Shown here piece after piece: positions 44,401 to 56,581 of a stretch of 64,000 bases of DNA. Under the pieces are notes generated by a model. The model searched no databases, was not told the origin of the DNA, and saw only the letters and a program-made list of their open reading frames with translations. The translations under genes and the position numbers were made by a program. Origin of the DNA: Gordius sp. MW1 (Eukaryota > Nematomorpha > Gordioida > Gordea > Gordiidae). Positions within the stretch are counted from its first letter, which is position 1; every line of letters begins with the position of its first letter. The DNA lies in NCBI GenBank assembly GCA_964036665.1, contig OZ038529.1, forward strand, positions 18,670,060 through 18,734,059, in the 5' to 3' direction.

Positions 44401-47400
44401 AGTAATATACTATTTGAGATAATACAGATAGGGCGGGCGTACATGGGTTTTAGTTTAAAGAAGCTTAAGAAAGTCTTAATGAAACTAAATTTCCAATAAT
44501 ATACTAGTGAAACAAAAATAGGTATTGCTGATCTGACTGAAATGGAATAAAAATGCCAAATGACCTAAAATGATCTTAATATTATGAAGTTCTATAAAAA
44601 ATATAACTAAATTTAAGGTATACCCGCCCCTCCAAAAAATCAAGGACATATGAAAACATATAAATTAATCTAAAGGGCAGTACAATTTGCCAATTATTAT
44701 TCAATCGAAATACTAAGACGACGAATTGATAATTTATGTCTCTTTATTATGGTTTTGAACTTATGGTTATGGTACATATATGAAATTAAAGTACACGTGT
44801 AAAATAATCGATTTCATCCTTAATCTTAATATATTAAGATAATTTTAGAAATTTGATTTAATAGTGAATCATGTTTTTATATTACCATATCAAAATTATT
44901 AAAATTTAGGAAAAGGAGAGATTTTGGAAGAATGAATTTGTTTTCATTTAGCGTATGAATAACATTTTTTGGATGATATGTATAATAAATACAGAAAACA
45001 TTTTGCTTATACTTGCAGAAAACATTTGGCCTATACCTAAAATTCTAAACTTTAAATTAATTATATGATAAGTAGAAAGTCCCTAAAATAACCCTTCATT
45101 AAATAGTATCATGCTGTTAAAAGGCCAATAAAATCAGAAAATTTAAATACATATGCCAAATAATAACTGCGCTCATAACATTTTACTATAGAATTGAAAA
45201 TAAAAATTTGATCCACAACGATGGCTATTATTAAAATAAAAATAGTTAAGACTTATATGGCATAATTCATAATTAAAGCGAAAAAGCATTCGTTTAACAG
45301 ATACAATTGGCAAAATGCGATGTGGTTTGAATAAATTATAGGTTAGTATGATAACGTGTTGAATAATCCTAAATTTTCCAAACGTCCAGTCTTGGACGGT
45401 ATTACACAAATTAATTTTCATCTGCTAGATTATTGATTTTTTTTAAAATTCATCGATTGGGCTTTACAAAGCCTTACCAACTGCGCCAGGCTCCATCTTT
45501 AGCTATTATATATAAATTGTACTGGGTAGTTGGTAGTGTATTAAAATAATAAGTGTTAAAAGCATGCGATAAAATATTCAACTTCCTGTTCTGGAGTTAT
45601 ATCAAAGTAAAAATACGCTTTATCGACACTAAACATTTGTATTGCCTATTCTCTCAAATCAACTTAAAAAAATAGCAAGTGAAACATTAAAATGTAAAAA
45701 TTTGAAGTGCTATATACTCCTCTAAAGCCCGTAAATAATTCGTCTCATTCAAGATTAGGGGCCAGAGGACAATTTAATAACAATTGCTAGGCTGCTCGCT
45801 TACAAAGATTAGTGCTGACCACATCTGTCGGTTGAAGTGGTTGTGAACATGGTGGATTTGACCTTACATTCTGCTGCACGCTATGATTTATCTTGTAAGT
45901 TATAACATCTTACAACGCATTAAAGGGATGTGATGCTTGATGACGGGATTTAAGATGCGGGTCAAGCATCCCCTGATACATGTATAATTATAGTGGCAAA
46001 AGACTTAGAAAGAATGCCCTTCAAATAAAGCACAACCTCCTACTTGTAATTTAATTTAAGAAGAACCATTTATTTCGATTATATTACTTTACAAAACTTG
46101 TCTAGATATGAGGGTAGGTAAAACGCCTTAACACATTTAGGCTATATCATAGTAATTGATTGGAAAAAAGCGCGACGCAACGCGTTCCTTTTGTTCGCGA
46201 CCTTTCGAATTCGAGTGGTTCTTAACCCCTAAACGGAAGCAAAAATATTTAAAGGAGAGCATTGTCATCACCTCTCCTCTTTTTTGGTGCTCACTCACAC
46301 GATGATCATGATATGATGGTGCACTAATTAAACCTGTTACACGCAGCGCAACGCAGGTATGGGTTTAAAGCGGTTAGATGTTATGAAAATAACGCTGCTT
46401 TCAAAAGGTGCTGCCGTTGTTTTTCTTTCATATATGCTCACTCATTTTATAAATTCACTACACCTCTACACCTAATAAAATTTAACCTGGTATAGCAAAG
46501 AAGCAGAGGTAGAAGCTCTATAATTATTTAAGTAGTTGTCGTGGGCAACACCGTTGTTATTTATTACACTACCATCGTCGTCACCTAAAAGGCCAGGCGA
46601 ATTACAAAAAAATGCCATTATTTAATTAAGTGATGATGTTCTTCTCAAACTCTATTTGCGTAGAGCTGCTCTTCAAATGCCATTGTCTAATGAAAATAAT
46701 TCAAAGACATGCTTGACAATTAAAGATTTGAATAAGACGTGTTGTAATAAGATGGATAGTAAGGAGCAAAATAATTTATAATAAGTTTTACTTATTAAAG
46801 AAACTCTATAATACCATATTAATTAAGTTTATTGACAACTTATGGGGAAAAGTAATGGGCAGAGAGATATTTAATGCGGGATTTAATGAAAACGCGGAAA
46901 AATGTATATAAGAACGTTAAGGATAAACTAAGGCTAATTATATGAATTCGTAAGGTAATTTAAAAGCTGTGTGTGATTCACGTGTACATGAGTCATGACC
47001 TGTTGTTATCACACCCTCGTGACGAATATTTTTTTAAATTGCTATCCAGAATACATATAACTTAAAAGTGAATACAATTAAGAGTTATATTAAATTGATT
47101 AAAATTAATATACCATAAATAAAAATTGGTCTTAATGGTAAAAAGGTATTTAATTCGTTTGCGTTTATATATAATAAGGTGTAAAATGTTTAAATTTCTA
47201 CCGCCAACCCCATTTCCATAGAACTTACTTATCAAACTTTTTAGAGGTTATAATTGTAGTCTATGGTTATAATATAAAATCATGTTTAAATAAACAATCA
47301 AATAAATTAAATTGTGGATTTTAATTTATTTCACCATAAATTAGTTTTATAGACTGCTCAAAAGCTACTCCTAATTGTATTTAAAATTTAATTTCTTGTA

Positions 47401-47584
47401 TACCTATATTGGTTTCAAATCCGCAGCATTACCCACATGGATTAATATATTTTAACAAAAGTATTATAATAATTTTCCACAATGAATCTCCCTAGTTAAG
47501 TACTCTATCTATTTTATGAATAAATTAGATGTGAAAGAAAAATGAAATAATCCGAACAAACTAATTTTACTTTGCGGTTTACAA
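41468..47584. other. 6-kb stretch with no recognised gene
   Basis: AT-rich, with occasional GC-richer words (about 46150-46400). It probably contains the promoter and signal-peptide exon of the minus-strand adhesion gene. On the plus strand, 43859 opens ATGGCTACAAGC and reads MATSKIVLLIFLHKHNPR up to GTAAGG, like a short leader exon, but nothing joins it. No transposon with clear ends was seen, unlike the rest of the window. Confidence 0.45.
45464..45500 (-). other. tRNA-like D-arm/A-box fragment
   Basis: The minus strand reads GGAGCCTGGCGCAGTTGGTA followed by AGGC, a good match to a tRNA 5' end with an RNA polymerase III A box (TGGCGCAGTTGG). No anticodon arm or B box follows, so it is a fragment of a tRNA gene or of a tRNA-derived SINE. 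Confidence 0.6.
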
Positions 47585-47702
47585 ATGCCTCCTTTTTTGA
47601 TGTATTTGAGAAAATATGGACAAAACCCCAATATGGTCAGTAATGCTTTTAATTTAAAAGGGATGGCGTCTGTCTTTAGTGTGCCAATGGATTATGCACA
47701 TC

Positions 47703-47865
47703 CATAGGCGTAGCCAGGTTTTGGATTGGGGGGGGGGGGGCAAAACGTTTAAAAGTTCAATTAGAGGGGGCAAAACATAATTTTTTTTTAATTTTTGTAA
47801 GTTTGTGCATTGAAATTTTTTTTCTCTCGTAAATTAGGGGGGCCCCCCCCCTGGCTACGCCCATG
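47703..47865. mobile_element. MITE of the CATGGGCGTAGCC family
   Basis: CATAGGCGTAGCCAGG and CCTGGCTACGCCCATG ends, with a G-run near the left and a C-run near the right. The interior GGGGCAAAACATAATTTTTT is the complement of the 38123 copy, so it is inserted in the opposite orientation. The flanking 8-mers (TGCACATC / CATCAAAT) do not match well. Confidence 0.88.
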
Positions 47866-48002
47866 CATCAAATAGATTTTATCAAACTAAGAATTTTAAT
47901 CTTTTTTTTTTGGTTGTAATAAAATTGTCAGGCAAATATTAAAGTGATTAGCTGATAGTGGAACACGTAATGAACAATAAATTGTTTGGCTACTAAAATT
48001 AC

Positions 48003-48177
48003 CTTGATTAGATAGGATGATAATTGTTAAGAGGTAAATCGCCGTTCCAGCTGGAATCCATAGGTTAATTTTCGAAAGTGGGGATGATCTAGGTCTAGGA
48101 ACGAGCTGCCGAATTTCCATAGCTTCTGGCGATGATCCCCTAACGATAGTCAACTTGATTTTCCTTCCTTGAGCCAT
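48003..48177 (-). CDS. Candidate first exon of a small membrane protein
   Basis: Starts at ATG and runs open with higher GC than its surroundings: MAQGRKIKLTIVRGSSPEAM, then PRPRSSPLSKINLWIP and a hydrophobic segment AGTAIYLLTIIILSNQ, closed by a good donor (CAAG/GTAATT). That would be a basic N-terminus followed by one membrane segment. I do not recognise the family and found no second exon, and a MITE lies just downstream. Confidence 0.4.
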
Positions 48178-50056
48178 TAGATTCGATTGATATTGATGGA
48201 CACGGGGTGATGGATATGATATATTTTAGGGTTAGATCGGTGTGAGAATTGATATAAATGAAATAACGGTACTATTAGAAGGAGGAGGGAGGGGTGGGGG
48301 TAAGGAACAAATAAACTTATAAATCTCTATTCACTGCGATTAATACACCTTACCTATGCGAACGTAGTAAATGCGCAGGGGTAGGAGAAAAAGGGTGAGG
48401 AGCAATAAAATGTGCAAAGGTGTGAGAGAAAGCGTTTACACGGTCTATTTACACTTTGTTATCTATCTACTCCTTTTTTTATTTATGAACGTTACGATTC
48501 GGAAAAATATTTCGTTGTTTACTAAAAGCCCCCACTAATCTAATACAAATGAAGCTAAGCTTAGGTTAGGCGGGCGTGTATGTTGTTGTGTTCACTCAAT
48601 CGTAAAGGCCAATGATGGTAATAAACAACAACAAATATGGCTGACTGGTCAGTTTATGTCGGGTTAGCCAGGGGGGAGGGGAGAAGGGGATGAGTGTTTT
48701 ATTGGATATTGTCCTTGCAGCAACGCGTTAGCGTCCCATCCATAGGATAGGATCGGCCTTGTATGTGCATGCTGTCGCAATGTGCTATGCTATTATTATT
48801 TTCCTCCCTTTATCATAAAACGTGTCCGGGTGCTACCCATGGGAGATGGGACACGTTGCTATTTACACAATTTGTTCCATCTTTTTCCGGCTAATTATAA
48901 TGAGATCGAGATTCACGTTGAGTAAGGCTCTAGTCGCCATCATGAAAAATATTTTTTTTAATTTGGTACTACCTGTATTTCGCAATCCATAAAAATGAGT
49001 TAATTATTTGTGCCGAAAGATGGGTAGCCAGAATTATTAAGAGGTGAAACATTTGTTTATCGATCATACTGATACGGTAGGTCGGAGTCATATACATTTG
49101 TTCAAATAAAAATAAAAACTGAATATTATTACTTTATAAATAAAAAAAATAATTATTATAGAGACGACACCGGGTCACAACCCGTCCAGAAAAAGGTGAG
49201 GGCCAAACAAAAATTAATAGAATAATGCTCAAAGGAAACCCTAAGTGAACCATTTTAGAATAATTTTGCTAATTTAACATAAAGTAGCATCCGTGCATAC
49301 TTACCTCTCCTAAGACCAGCCCCTGCTCTTAATCATTTTTGGTTCAAAGTTCTACTTTATTATTAATCTTAGTTTTGATAAAGAAGCTATTGGAACTTTA
49401 AAAAATAATAATTACAAATTTAAAAGTTTTCTATTTACCCCTTAAATAAAATTTATAATAAAAAAAATTGATAGGACAAATTGGATTTAACTGTTTACTT
49501 ATCATAGTTTGAAATTACCAATTAATGGCAATCGATTCCATCATATATTTTTGTAAAATTAATTTCAAGTGCAAAATTTGCCGAAGAAACAGGCGATTCA
49601 AAAAAGATGTCTGGCCCCGCTCAGGTTGGGCCAAAATTAATCAAAAAGTCTAGCTCGAAGGACATTGGGTTATAATGGTTTCGAGACAACATTTTGCACA
49701 ACTCTAATATGCCCTTAAGGCTTGATCTAACTCTAAAAGTCGGTGAACTCAGGTGTGTTGTTTGCATCTATTTGACTATCATTTGTCTTTTTTGGCACAT
49801 ATATTAGCAACGTTTTTTTAAATAAATTATGAATGAATTAGTATATATAATAAAATATAGATTATACCACAAAAATCCTTAGTGTTAGAGAATAGTTTGC
49901 AAACTGTTTTATGTTGGCTATTATAGGGGACATTTATAAACAGACATCTGAATTAGAAGCATTTCATTATTATTATTTTCGTTTTGAGGACATCAATGTT
50001 GAATAAAAAAGCATCATAATTATTAATTGCCAATAATATACCTATCTATATTATCA
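48178..50056. other. Unassigned stretch with GC-richer patches
   Basis: 48260-48900 is richer in G and C (GGAGGAGGGAGGGGTGGGGG; CCAGGGGGGAGGGGAGAAGG) and contains an inverted repeat AACGTGTCC ... GGGACACGTT (48819-48857). It could be the promoter side of the candidate exon at 48003. The rest is AT-rich. Confidence 0.4.
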
Positions 50057-50285
50057 TAGGCGTAACTAGGATTTCCTCATTTCGAGGTGACATTTTTTGT
50101 AACTATTTTTTTGGATAAAAACATTTTTTTTTCTAAAAGTTTAAAGTGACAATAGCGTAAAAATAATAAAACACTAAAAGTAAAATTCCAACAAATATTT
50201 ATTTTTATTAATACAATATAATATATAAATTGAATATTATGGGAGGAGTTCTAACCCGAACCCCCTCCCTACGGCAATGTATATT
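50057..50285. repeat. Dispersed repeat, pair with 11628-11875
   Basis: CATAGGCGTAACTAGGATTT at the start and GGAGGAGTTCTAACCCG at the end, same orientation as the other copy. Without the long G-run. Confidence 0.75.
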
Positions 50286-51254
50286 ATATAAAAAGCTAAA
50301 AGACCAAGGTTACTTTATAAATTAAAATTATATGTGTAAATTTGTCTTATTTTTTGCAAATTGCAAATGTTTTGTAAAAACTAGTTTTTTTGAAATATCC
50401 CCTCATTTCTTAAAGCAAATTTGAGCATATTTCGAAGTGAGGGATATTTAGCTGGCCCATCGATCTAGTAAAATTAAACAAGCACAATATGTGTATGATT
50501 GTGTTCCCTTTGGTCAAATTAATAATTTTGCATCGTAGAACCCGTTTGACGGCTTTATATACCTATATTTAAATTTACTTGTAAAGAAAAACTTTTATTA
50601 AATCCCTTAATAAGTATACCCCAAATTTAATATTAAAAAAAATAATTAAATTTTATAAATTTGGACTTAAGGCGGATGGAGCATATCCCGAAAACTCACT
50701 TGGTTATCAAGTAATAATTTTTTCCATTTTAAAACCTTAAAGTTAAATTACATTTAAAAATATAATCCTCTTTTAGTACGTACTATCCTCATCTTTATCA
50801 ACTGTATAATGCGACACAAAAGACCCCATAATGGCAAGGATTCTAAGTAGCTATTTGTTAAGGTCAGAACTGGAAAGTTTTGATACAAAGATGTGTAGTT
50901 AGATAAACAACGGTTCGTGATTTATTCAAAGAGTATATTCAAGCAATGAATTGAATACTATCAAACTATCAGCTAAACAAAGTAATCACTGAACTTGAGG
51001 TAGGATGAAAAGATTGGTAATAGCAATCTTGGAAATTTTCTAACATTCTTAAGAAAGAAGGATGGATATTGAATAGCACAACATGCTAAGATTACACTGC
51101 TATTTGACTGTAAAAATATCAAAGGAAGGGAAACGGATGAAATAGGGAACCTCCTAATTAATGAGGAAAAACAATTTTATCCTTTGATTATATTCATCGT
51201 AAATTTATAAGAATCGATTGCAGTTTTTTTACGAATTTTCCCATATATTTTCAG

Positions 51255-51403
51255 AATTTCGTCAAAAAATTAAACGTCGAAAAAACATGCGCCAAGTGAG
51301 AATTTTAGAAGCATATATAGTTACATTTAATATGGGTACTTTGTTATTTTTAGGATATATTTATGGCCATGCTATTGAATTCGTTACTAAATTAAATTAT
51401 TGA
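51255..51403 (+). CDS. Candidate terminal exon, small membrane protein
   Basis: Follows an acceptor-like tract TTTTCCCATATATTTTCAG. Reads EFRQKIKRRKNMRQVRILEA, then YIVTFNMGTLLFLGYIYGHA and IEFVTKLNY to a TGA. Basic region followed by one hydrophobic helix. I cannot name the family and did not find the upstream exon. It could be chance. Confidence 0.3.
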
Positions 51404-51794
51404 ATTAATTGATTTCAAAGGTAATATCTTATAAGCATTTAATTATTTTTTCACAAAACTAATTTTATTAACATATTTTTTCTTAGTTATAAAGGCAACT
51501 TTATATTTAACATTTCTTCCCCGCCAAATTTAATTATAAAAAAGCCAAAAGTAAAATTCTTTCAAAAACAGTAATAACCTCGAAAAGCTTCTAAATTCAT
51601 TGCTACAACAAAATTTGTAGATAGCTATTATAGTGTCCATACTTATAAGTTTAAGATACTGCTTGCTAATCAAATTTTTAAACTGAGGCTTCTATTTAAC
51701 TTTTTTTATAACTTTTTTTTATTAAAAAGTTTACTTGTAAGAAGACGAATTCACCAAAAAACTGAAAAAGATATATGGGTTAAATACAAAGATC

Positions 51795-51965
51795 CATGGG
51801 CGTAGCCAGCATTGGGAAGAGAGGGGGGCAATAACAATTTAAGGAGGGGCAAAATGATAATTTTTTAAGATTTTAGCCATAATTTAAATAAATTTTAACA
51901 AATTTTAGGATTTTGAAGGGGGAAGCTGCCCCTCCCTCCCCCCCCCCCCCTTGGCTACGCCCATT
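51795..51965. mobile_element. MITE of the CATGGGCGTAGCC family, TSD CAAAGATC
   Basis: CATGGGCGTAGCCAGC and CTTGGCTACGCCCATT ends, with exact flanks CAAAGATC at 51787-51794 and 51966-51973. The interior matches the 11341 copy (GGGGCAAAATGATAATTTTT; TTTTAGCCATAATTT). Confidence 0.94.
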
Positions 51966-52039
51966 CAAAGATCTCAATCATTATCGCCTAAAATGGGCCA
52001 TGAGGTGACAAATATTTTAACGTTGTATCACAATAAGAA

Positions 52040-52500
52040 AACAAAGTTATTGTTCGAGTAAAAAAAACGTGGAGAGCATGAGGCAACAACGGGTACAAAA
52101 ATATTGGATGCCAAAGGATAGAATATTAAGTCGATTTAAGCTTCTCTGTGAGGGCTGGGCTGTAAGGTCATAATTAAAATGAGAAGCTAAAAAGGTCGAT
52201 TTCCATTTGAGGTTAAGCCATTTTGCCAAGGGATTAGAAAGGAGTCCTCAGGGTGCATCCTTCCTTCTAGAGAAGGACCCGAGGAGGGCTTAATGATTGA
52301 GGGAATTTTTACTTCTTAAGGGCAGCTTTAATAAGTTGGCTTTGTTATGCCTCACAAATTTAAATCTATTTGCAAGGCAGTGTCGAGGGTGCCGGGCATA
52401 TTCGTTCACTAAGGTAAGACAAATCCGGCAAGAAAATTGATTACTATATCTAATTCCCAACCTGGTGGCATAGCCAAGAGATCCTCCCTTAGAAAAATTC
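52040..52500 (-). pseudogene. Decayed LINE reverse-transcriptase C-terminus
   Basis: Minus-strand frames read RYSNQFSCRICLTLVNEYAR, RHNKANLLKLPL and, after frame changes, EPSGPSLEG and IPWQNGL. They are collinear with 32600-32880 (CRRI..., RHNKASALIQSAL, EPSDPSLRG, VPWSNGL). Same LINE lineage as 32100 and 63240. Confidence 0.72.
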
Positions 52501-53401
52501 AAAAAAATTTCTTTTGATTAATAAATAAATCATTAACTGAATTAAAAGTATTTATAGTTGCATAAATGCTAAAACATATACCTAAAAATTTTTATTTATA
52601 TTTCGTTTGGAATTAAATTTTCCTGAAAAGCTTTTAAACCATTTTTTTCTTTTTTCAAATTCACTAGTTCATTATAAAAAAAAACTTGGTTATTGATTTC
52701 CTCACACCTGGAAAGTAGCAATTTTAAATAAGGGTCGTTTCTTAGGAAAAATACTAAATTTCCTTTTCAAAATTTTATAAACTTTTCATATATAAAACAA
52801 ATGCAGAAAAAGTATCCTGACATTCAATAGGTGATTAGATTGGCAGATAACATTGCGAGTCACATGAAATTTATAATAGACAATGTAAAATAAAGTATCA
52901 AATTTTGTAATTGGCCTAAACTAAAACTATTAATGGCTATGATTTAAATCTAAAAACTTCTAATCGCCAATAGGCAAACTTTTCGAAATAATATTTGAAC
53001 GGAATCCTTTTAAGGTGGATTGTAAATTAACAATTTTCATCCTTCCAAATGAACAGTTTTTGATAAAAACAAGTTCCAAATAACTCTGAAATCTCGTTTC
53101 CGCAAGATCCACCAATTATTGTGCCAGAAACTCAATGTAAGAAGTTTTGGCCTAATTTTAATATAGTAATTTGAATGGTACAAACCTAACCTAAAGTTAT
53201 AATTGATTTATGGTACAAAATTTTCATTATGCTCTCAACACTCTTATAGATTTAGAACTTTTATATCACCAAACTTTTTTCCCATAACGTCATGCACGTA
53301 AGACCGAATACTCAATAGAATAAAAACTTTTATAAAAAGTGTATGTCAAATCATCCATTGAAAGGATTGGTATAATTAACAATTCATTGGGTTTTAGCTC
53401 T

Positions 53402-54685
53402 TGTGTTGTGAATGAACTCGTTTAAATTTTTTGACAAAATTGATGAACGGCATTCCTTTTTTTGTGAACTTTGAACTTGAACGCGTTCCTTTTTTAAGAA
53501 CGTGTTCGAATTTAAAGTTTCGTTCAATTTTTAAAACCCTTTTTTATTCTTATTTATTTGAAAAATAATGTTAATCCGAATTTTTTAACAAAAAAGTCTA
53601 AATTTTTTAATCAGCTGTTTTTCCTTTTTCCAATTACCTATTCCGAAATACTTTTAAAACCTTTTTTATTTGACAAAGTGTGTGACATGGGAGGATAAGC
53701 TAGGCTTTCGCGCAATGGTAAAATATTTTTGGAAGAATACTGTACTGTAAGTCCTAATAAAAATTTTTAGAATAAATAATATAATACATTTTAAATATTA
53801 AAATAGATCATGAAACCTATTGCAACTGCTCTCACTATTTAGAAAGTGAAGAAAAGATGCATTTGGGCTATTTGACCCCAACAATAACAATTGTTATTTT
53901 AAAATTTAAAAAAAAACACTGGCCTAAAATATGGTCAACCATTGATTGACGCTGTATTAAGTGGCATTAATAAAAGGTAATAAACCTATCACTATCAAAT
54001 TAATTACAATTTTTTTATTTTTTTAAGATTTGAACATAAATATGAAGATCAATATCTTCTTTCAGCTATTATACATCCATTATTCAAGCTTTAATGGCCT
54101 TGGATTAAACATCCAGATAGTTTTATTCTAAAAGGGATTGAAACCCCTAGAATTGATAATGAAAGAACTGTCGATTCCGAGATATCGTTTTTTTGGCAAG
54201 GAATTAGAGGGCGGATGAGGATGATATCTTATGGCAATTTTTTGAAGCGAAGGACAAAACATTAAATGTTTTTAATAAATTTCCTACTTTAAAAGATTTG
54301 TTTATTAGGTATAATACTCCAAATCCAATCCCCTTATCTGCCCCTGTGGAGCGGGTTTTTAGTATAGCTATTGCTGTATTAACTACCAAGCGTTCTTGCT
54401 TTTCGACGAAAATTTTGAAAAACAATTATTATTAAATATAAATAAGAAAATTTTTTTATAAATAAAAAATCTTTATATTCACTCTATTTTATTATATTAT
54501 ATTGTATTTATAATTATATTATCGGAATGAAACTATTATTTTTTATCATGGCTTATATAGCGTGTTAAAAAATATAAGAAATTTATTTATTAAATTAAAT
54601 TTAAAAAAAGGTTATCATAAAATTTTAAACGAGAAAACTAGAAGGTGAACGCGTTCGATTTTTTAAAAAATGTTTACATCACTAG
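53402..54685 (+). mobile_element. hAT element, 8-bp TSD TTAGCTCT
   Basis: Exact flanks TTAGCTCT at 53394-53401 and 54686-54693. The left end begins TGTGTTGTGAATGAACTCG, and the right end, read inwards, CTAGTGATGTAAACA. Subterminal words GAACGCGTTC occur at both ends (53480, 54648), with GAACGTGTTCGAA near 53508. Contains a C-terminal transposase relic. At 1284 bp it is a deleted copy. Confidence 0.9.
54222..54435 (+). pseudogene. hAT transposase C-terminal dimerisation domain
   Basis: Plus frame NKFPTLKDLFIRYNTPNPIP, then LSAPVERVFSIAIAVLTTKR and a short tail to TAA. This is the canonical hAT block 'L-P-x-S-A-P-V-E-R-V-F-S'. The upstream catalytic domain is fragmentary (a few frame pieces at 53930-54200). 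Confidence 0.85.
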
Positions 54686-55149
54686 TTAGCTCTCATCCCA
54701 AGTAAATTTATAGATATACCATAGCTGGGCCATCTAGAATCAATCGTGCTTTATATTATTTTTTCTACTTTTTATATTTAATAGACAGAATTTATAACAT
54801 TTTAAAGGTCAAATTTCTAAAAAATATTGGCCCCACCTGACCCGGTCTGATCTTATACCGAAATTGCTCGCCAGGGCCTCACCAAACACTTCTAAGAGTC
54901 GGCCTAGCCAGGATTGCACTGCTAAAAATGATAATTTTTCACATTTTTAACATTAATTTCGTTATATTTGCGAACTTTATTTTTTTGGACATGAACTAAA
55001 ATTAATAAATCTTATATAATCAAATTAAAAGGTGACCATATTATGCACCAAAACAAAATAATATAGTATATACATTTTTTTTATTAAGCCCAAGTTGCAT
55101 GAATCCTGTTCTGGTGCCCGCCCAGGCCCAGCAGAAGATCCAATATTTC

Positions 55150-56215
55150 ACGACAGCTACCCAGCTCGGCTTGTAGGCCGGGTGGGCTGAGTTTCTATGG
55201 TCTTCCATCTTTATTATTAAAAATGAGTATCTGTGAATTTATTCTCTCCATAAAAATTCTGGCTACGTACCTGCCCAACCTTAAGGCTAAGGAATATGAA
55301 AGATCAATGTCGTCAAGCAAAATTCCCAAAAGTATGATAGGCGTCAAGACGTTTGTGATAGGAATCATAATGCTGGCTATCATTGCTGCTCGATAAGAGG
55401 TGATCAACGGAGCGCGATACTAGCTCAGAATTCCAATCTTTCTTCTCGAATTTTGAGGTTGAATGGTCTCATGTGTGACATTCATATTCCAATTTCACGG
55501 CTTGAGTTAGCAGGGGGTGGCAATTTTGTGTCGTAAGTTAACCAAACCCTCGACACGTTTGAATTGGGATATAAGAATGATATTGCCTTGAGATTATGAA
55601 TGACTATACAAAATAAAGGAGGGCTCGATGGATCTCCCCGCTGGGTACCTTCAGACGAGTCTGTGATGAATATGCCGAATCGAAACTTGGATGGAGCCAT
55701 AGCTTAATAAAATAAGATTTGAAAATTGTAAAAATTCTGCTAAAAAAAGTTTATAAGGGTTTCTCCAAATCCTGTTAAAAGCATTGGCAAAATCTAATTT
55801 TAGTGGGAATTTGCTGAAGTGTGATCAGGGAGCGTCCTTGGGAGCCTACTAGCCGCCTTTTAATGCCAAAGCCGAGTTGATGAGGGCTGAGCTTTGCCGA
55901 TAAGGATGGTTTAATGAGTTTGCTCAGTATTTTATAAACAATTGGGCGAAAGAGGCTGCCAATGGCAATGGGTCAAACTGAGTTTTCCGGCTTTTTGATG
56001 GTGATAAGTTTCGCACGGAATAAAATATGGTTAATTCTATGGAAACTATATCCGTTCCCATTGATATTAAATGAGAAAGTAATGGAGTTCAGGAGTGGTC
56101 CCGCGTTTAAATTATATAAGTTTAGAAGATCTTGTAGGTATACTGAGTGCCATCCGACAAGTCCGGTTGCGGAGTTAAAAAGGAAAGGAGTTGAAGGCCT
56201 CACGGATGTCTGAAA
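55150..56215 (-). pseudogene. Decayed LINE reverse transcriptase
   Basis: Minus-strand pieces in order: ITIKKPENSV, then (frame change) IGSLFRPIVYKILSKLIKPS and LSPHQLGFGIK, then SSEGTQRGDPSSPPLFCIVI, and a C-terminal piece to about 55195. The QRGDP...LFC block is RT motif B, here with SS where LG is usual, and the YxDD box is destroyed. Probably the same lineage as 32100, but covering the RT palm. Confidence 0.8.
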
Positions 56216-56429
56216 TTTCAGGCATTAAAGATGCTAGAGATGTAAGGTATACTAGCTGAGGATGCAGGTGGATGTTTTTGATTAAGCTACCAAAGTCGGG
56301 GCGGGGCCATAGAGGGCAATTGAGTTGTTATCATAAAAAGTATTAATTTTATATGAGATAATCCTTGCGTTTGATTTAATGAGGATTTGAGTGAAAAGGA
56401 TTTTGTTCGATTTTCATCTTCTAGCCAAT

Positions 56430-56581
56430 GGGGCGAGGCATGAAGGGGCGGCTGCCCCCCTTTAAATCCAAAAATTTGTTAGAATTTATTCAAATTATGG
56501 CTAAAATTTAAAAAAATGATCATTCTTTCCTTCCCTAATCATTATTGCCTCCTCTATTTCCAATGCTGGCTACGCCCATGG
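56430..56581. mobile_element. MITE copy, left end degraded
   Basis: The right end CTGGCTACGCCCATGG is intact, and the interior GCTGCCCCCCTTTAAATCCA, AAATTTGTTAGAATTTATTC and the rest are the reverse complement of the 51795 type. The left end reads ATGGGGCGAGGCATG. Confidence 0.8.

Noticed and set aside
45464-45500. Complete tRNA gene
   Set aside because: Only the acceptor/D-arm part with an A box is present; no anticodon loop or T arm follows at the right distance.
54204-54425. Minus-strand 73-codon frame
   Set aside because: The opposite strand carries the recognisable hAT dimerisation domain, so this is its shadow.
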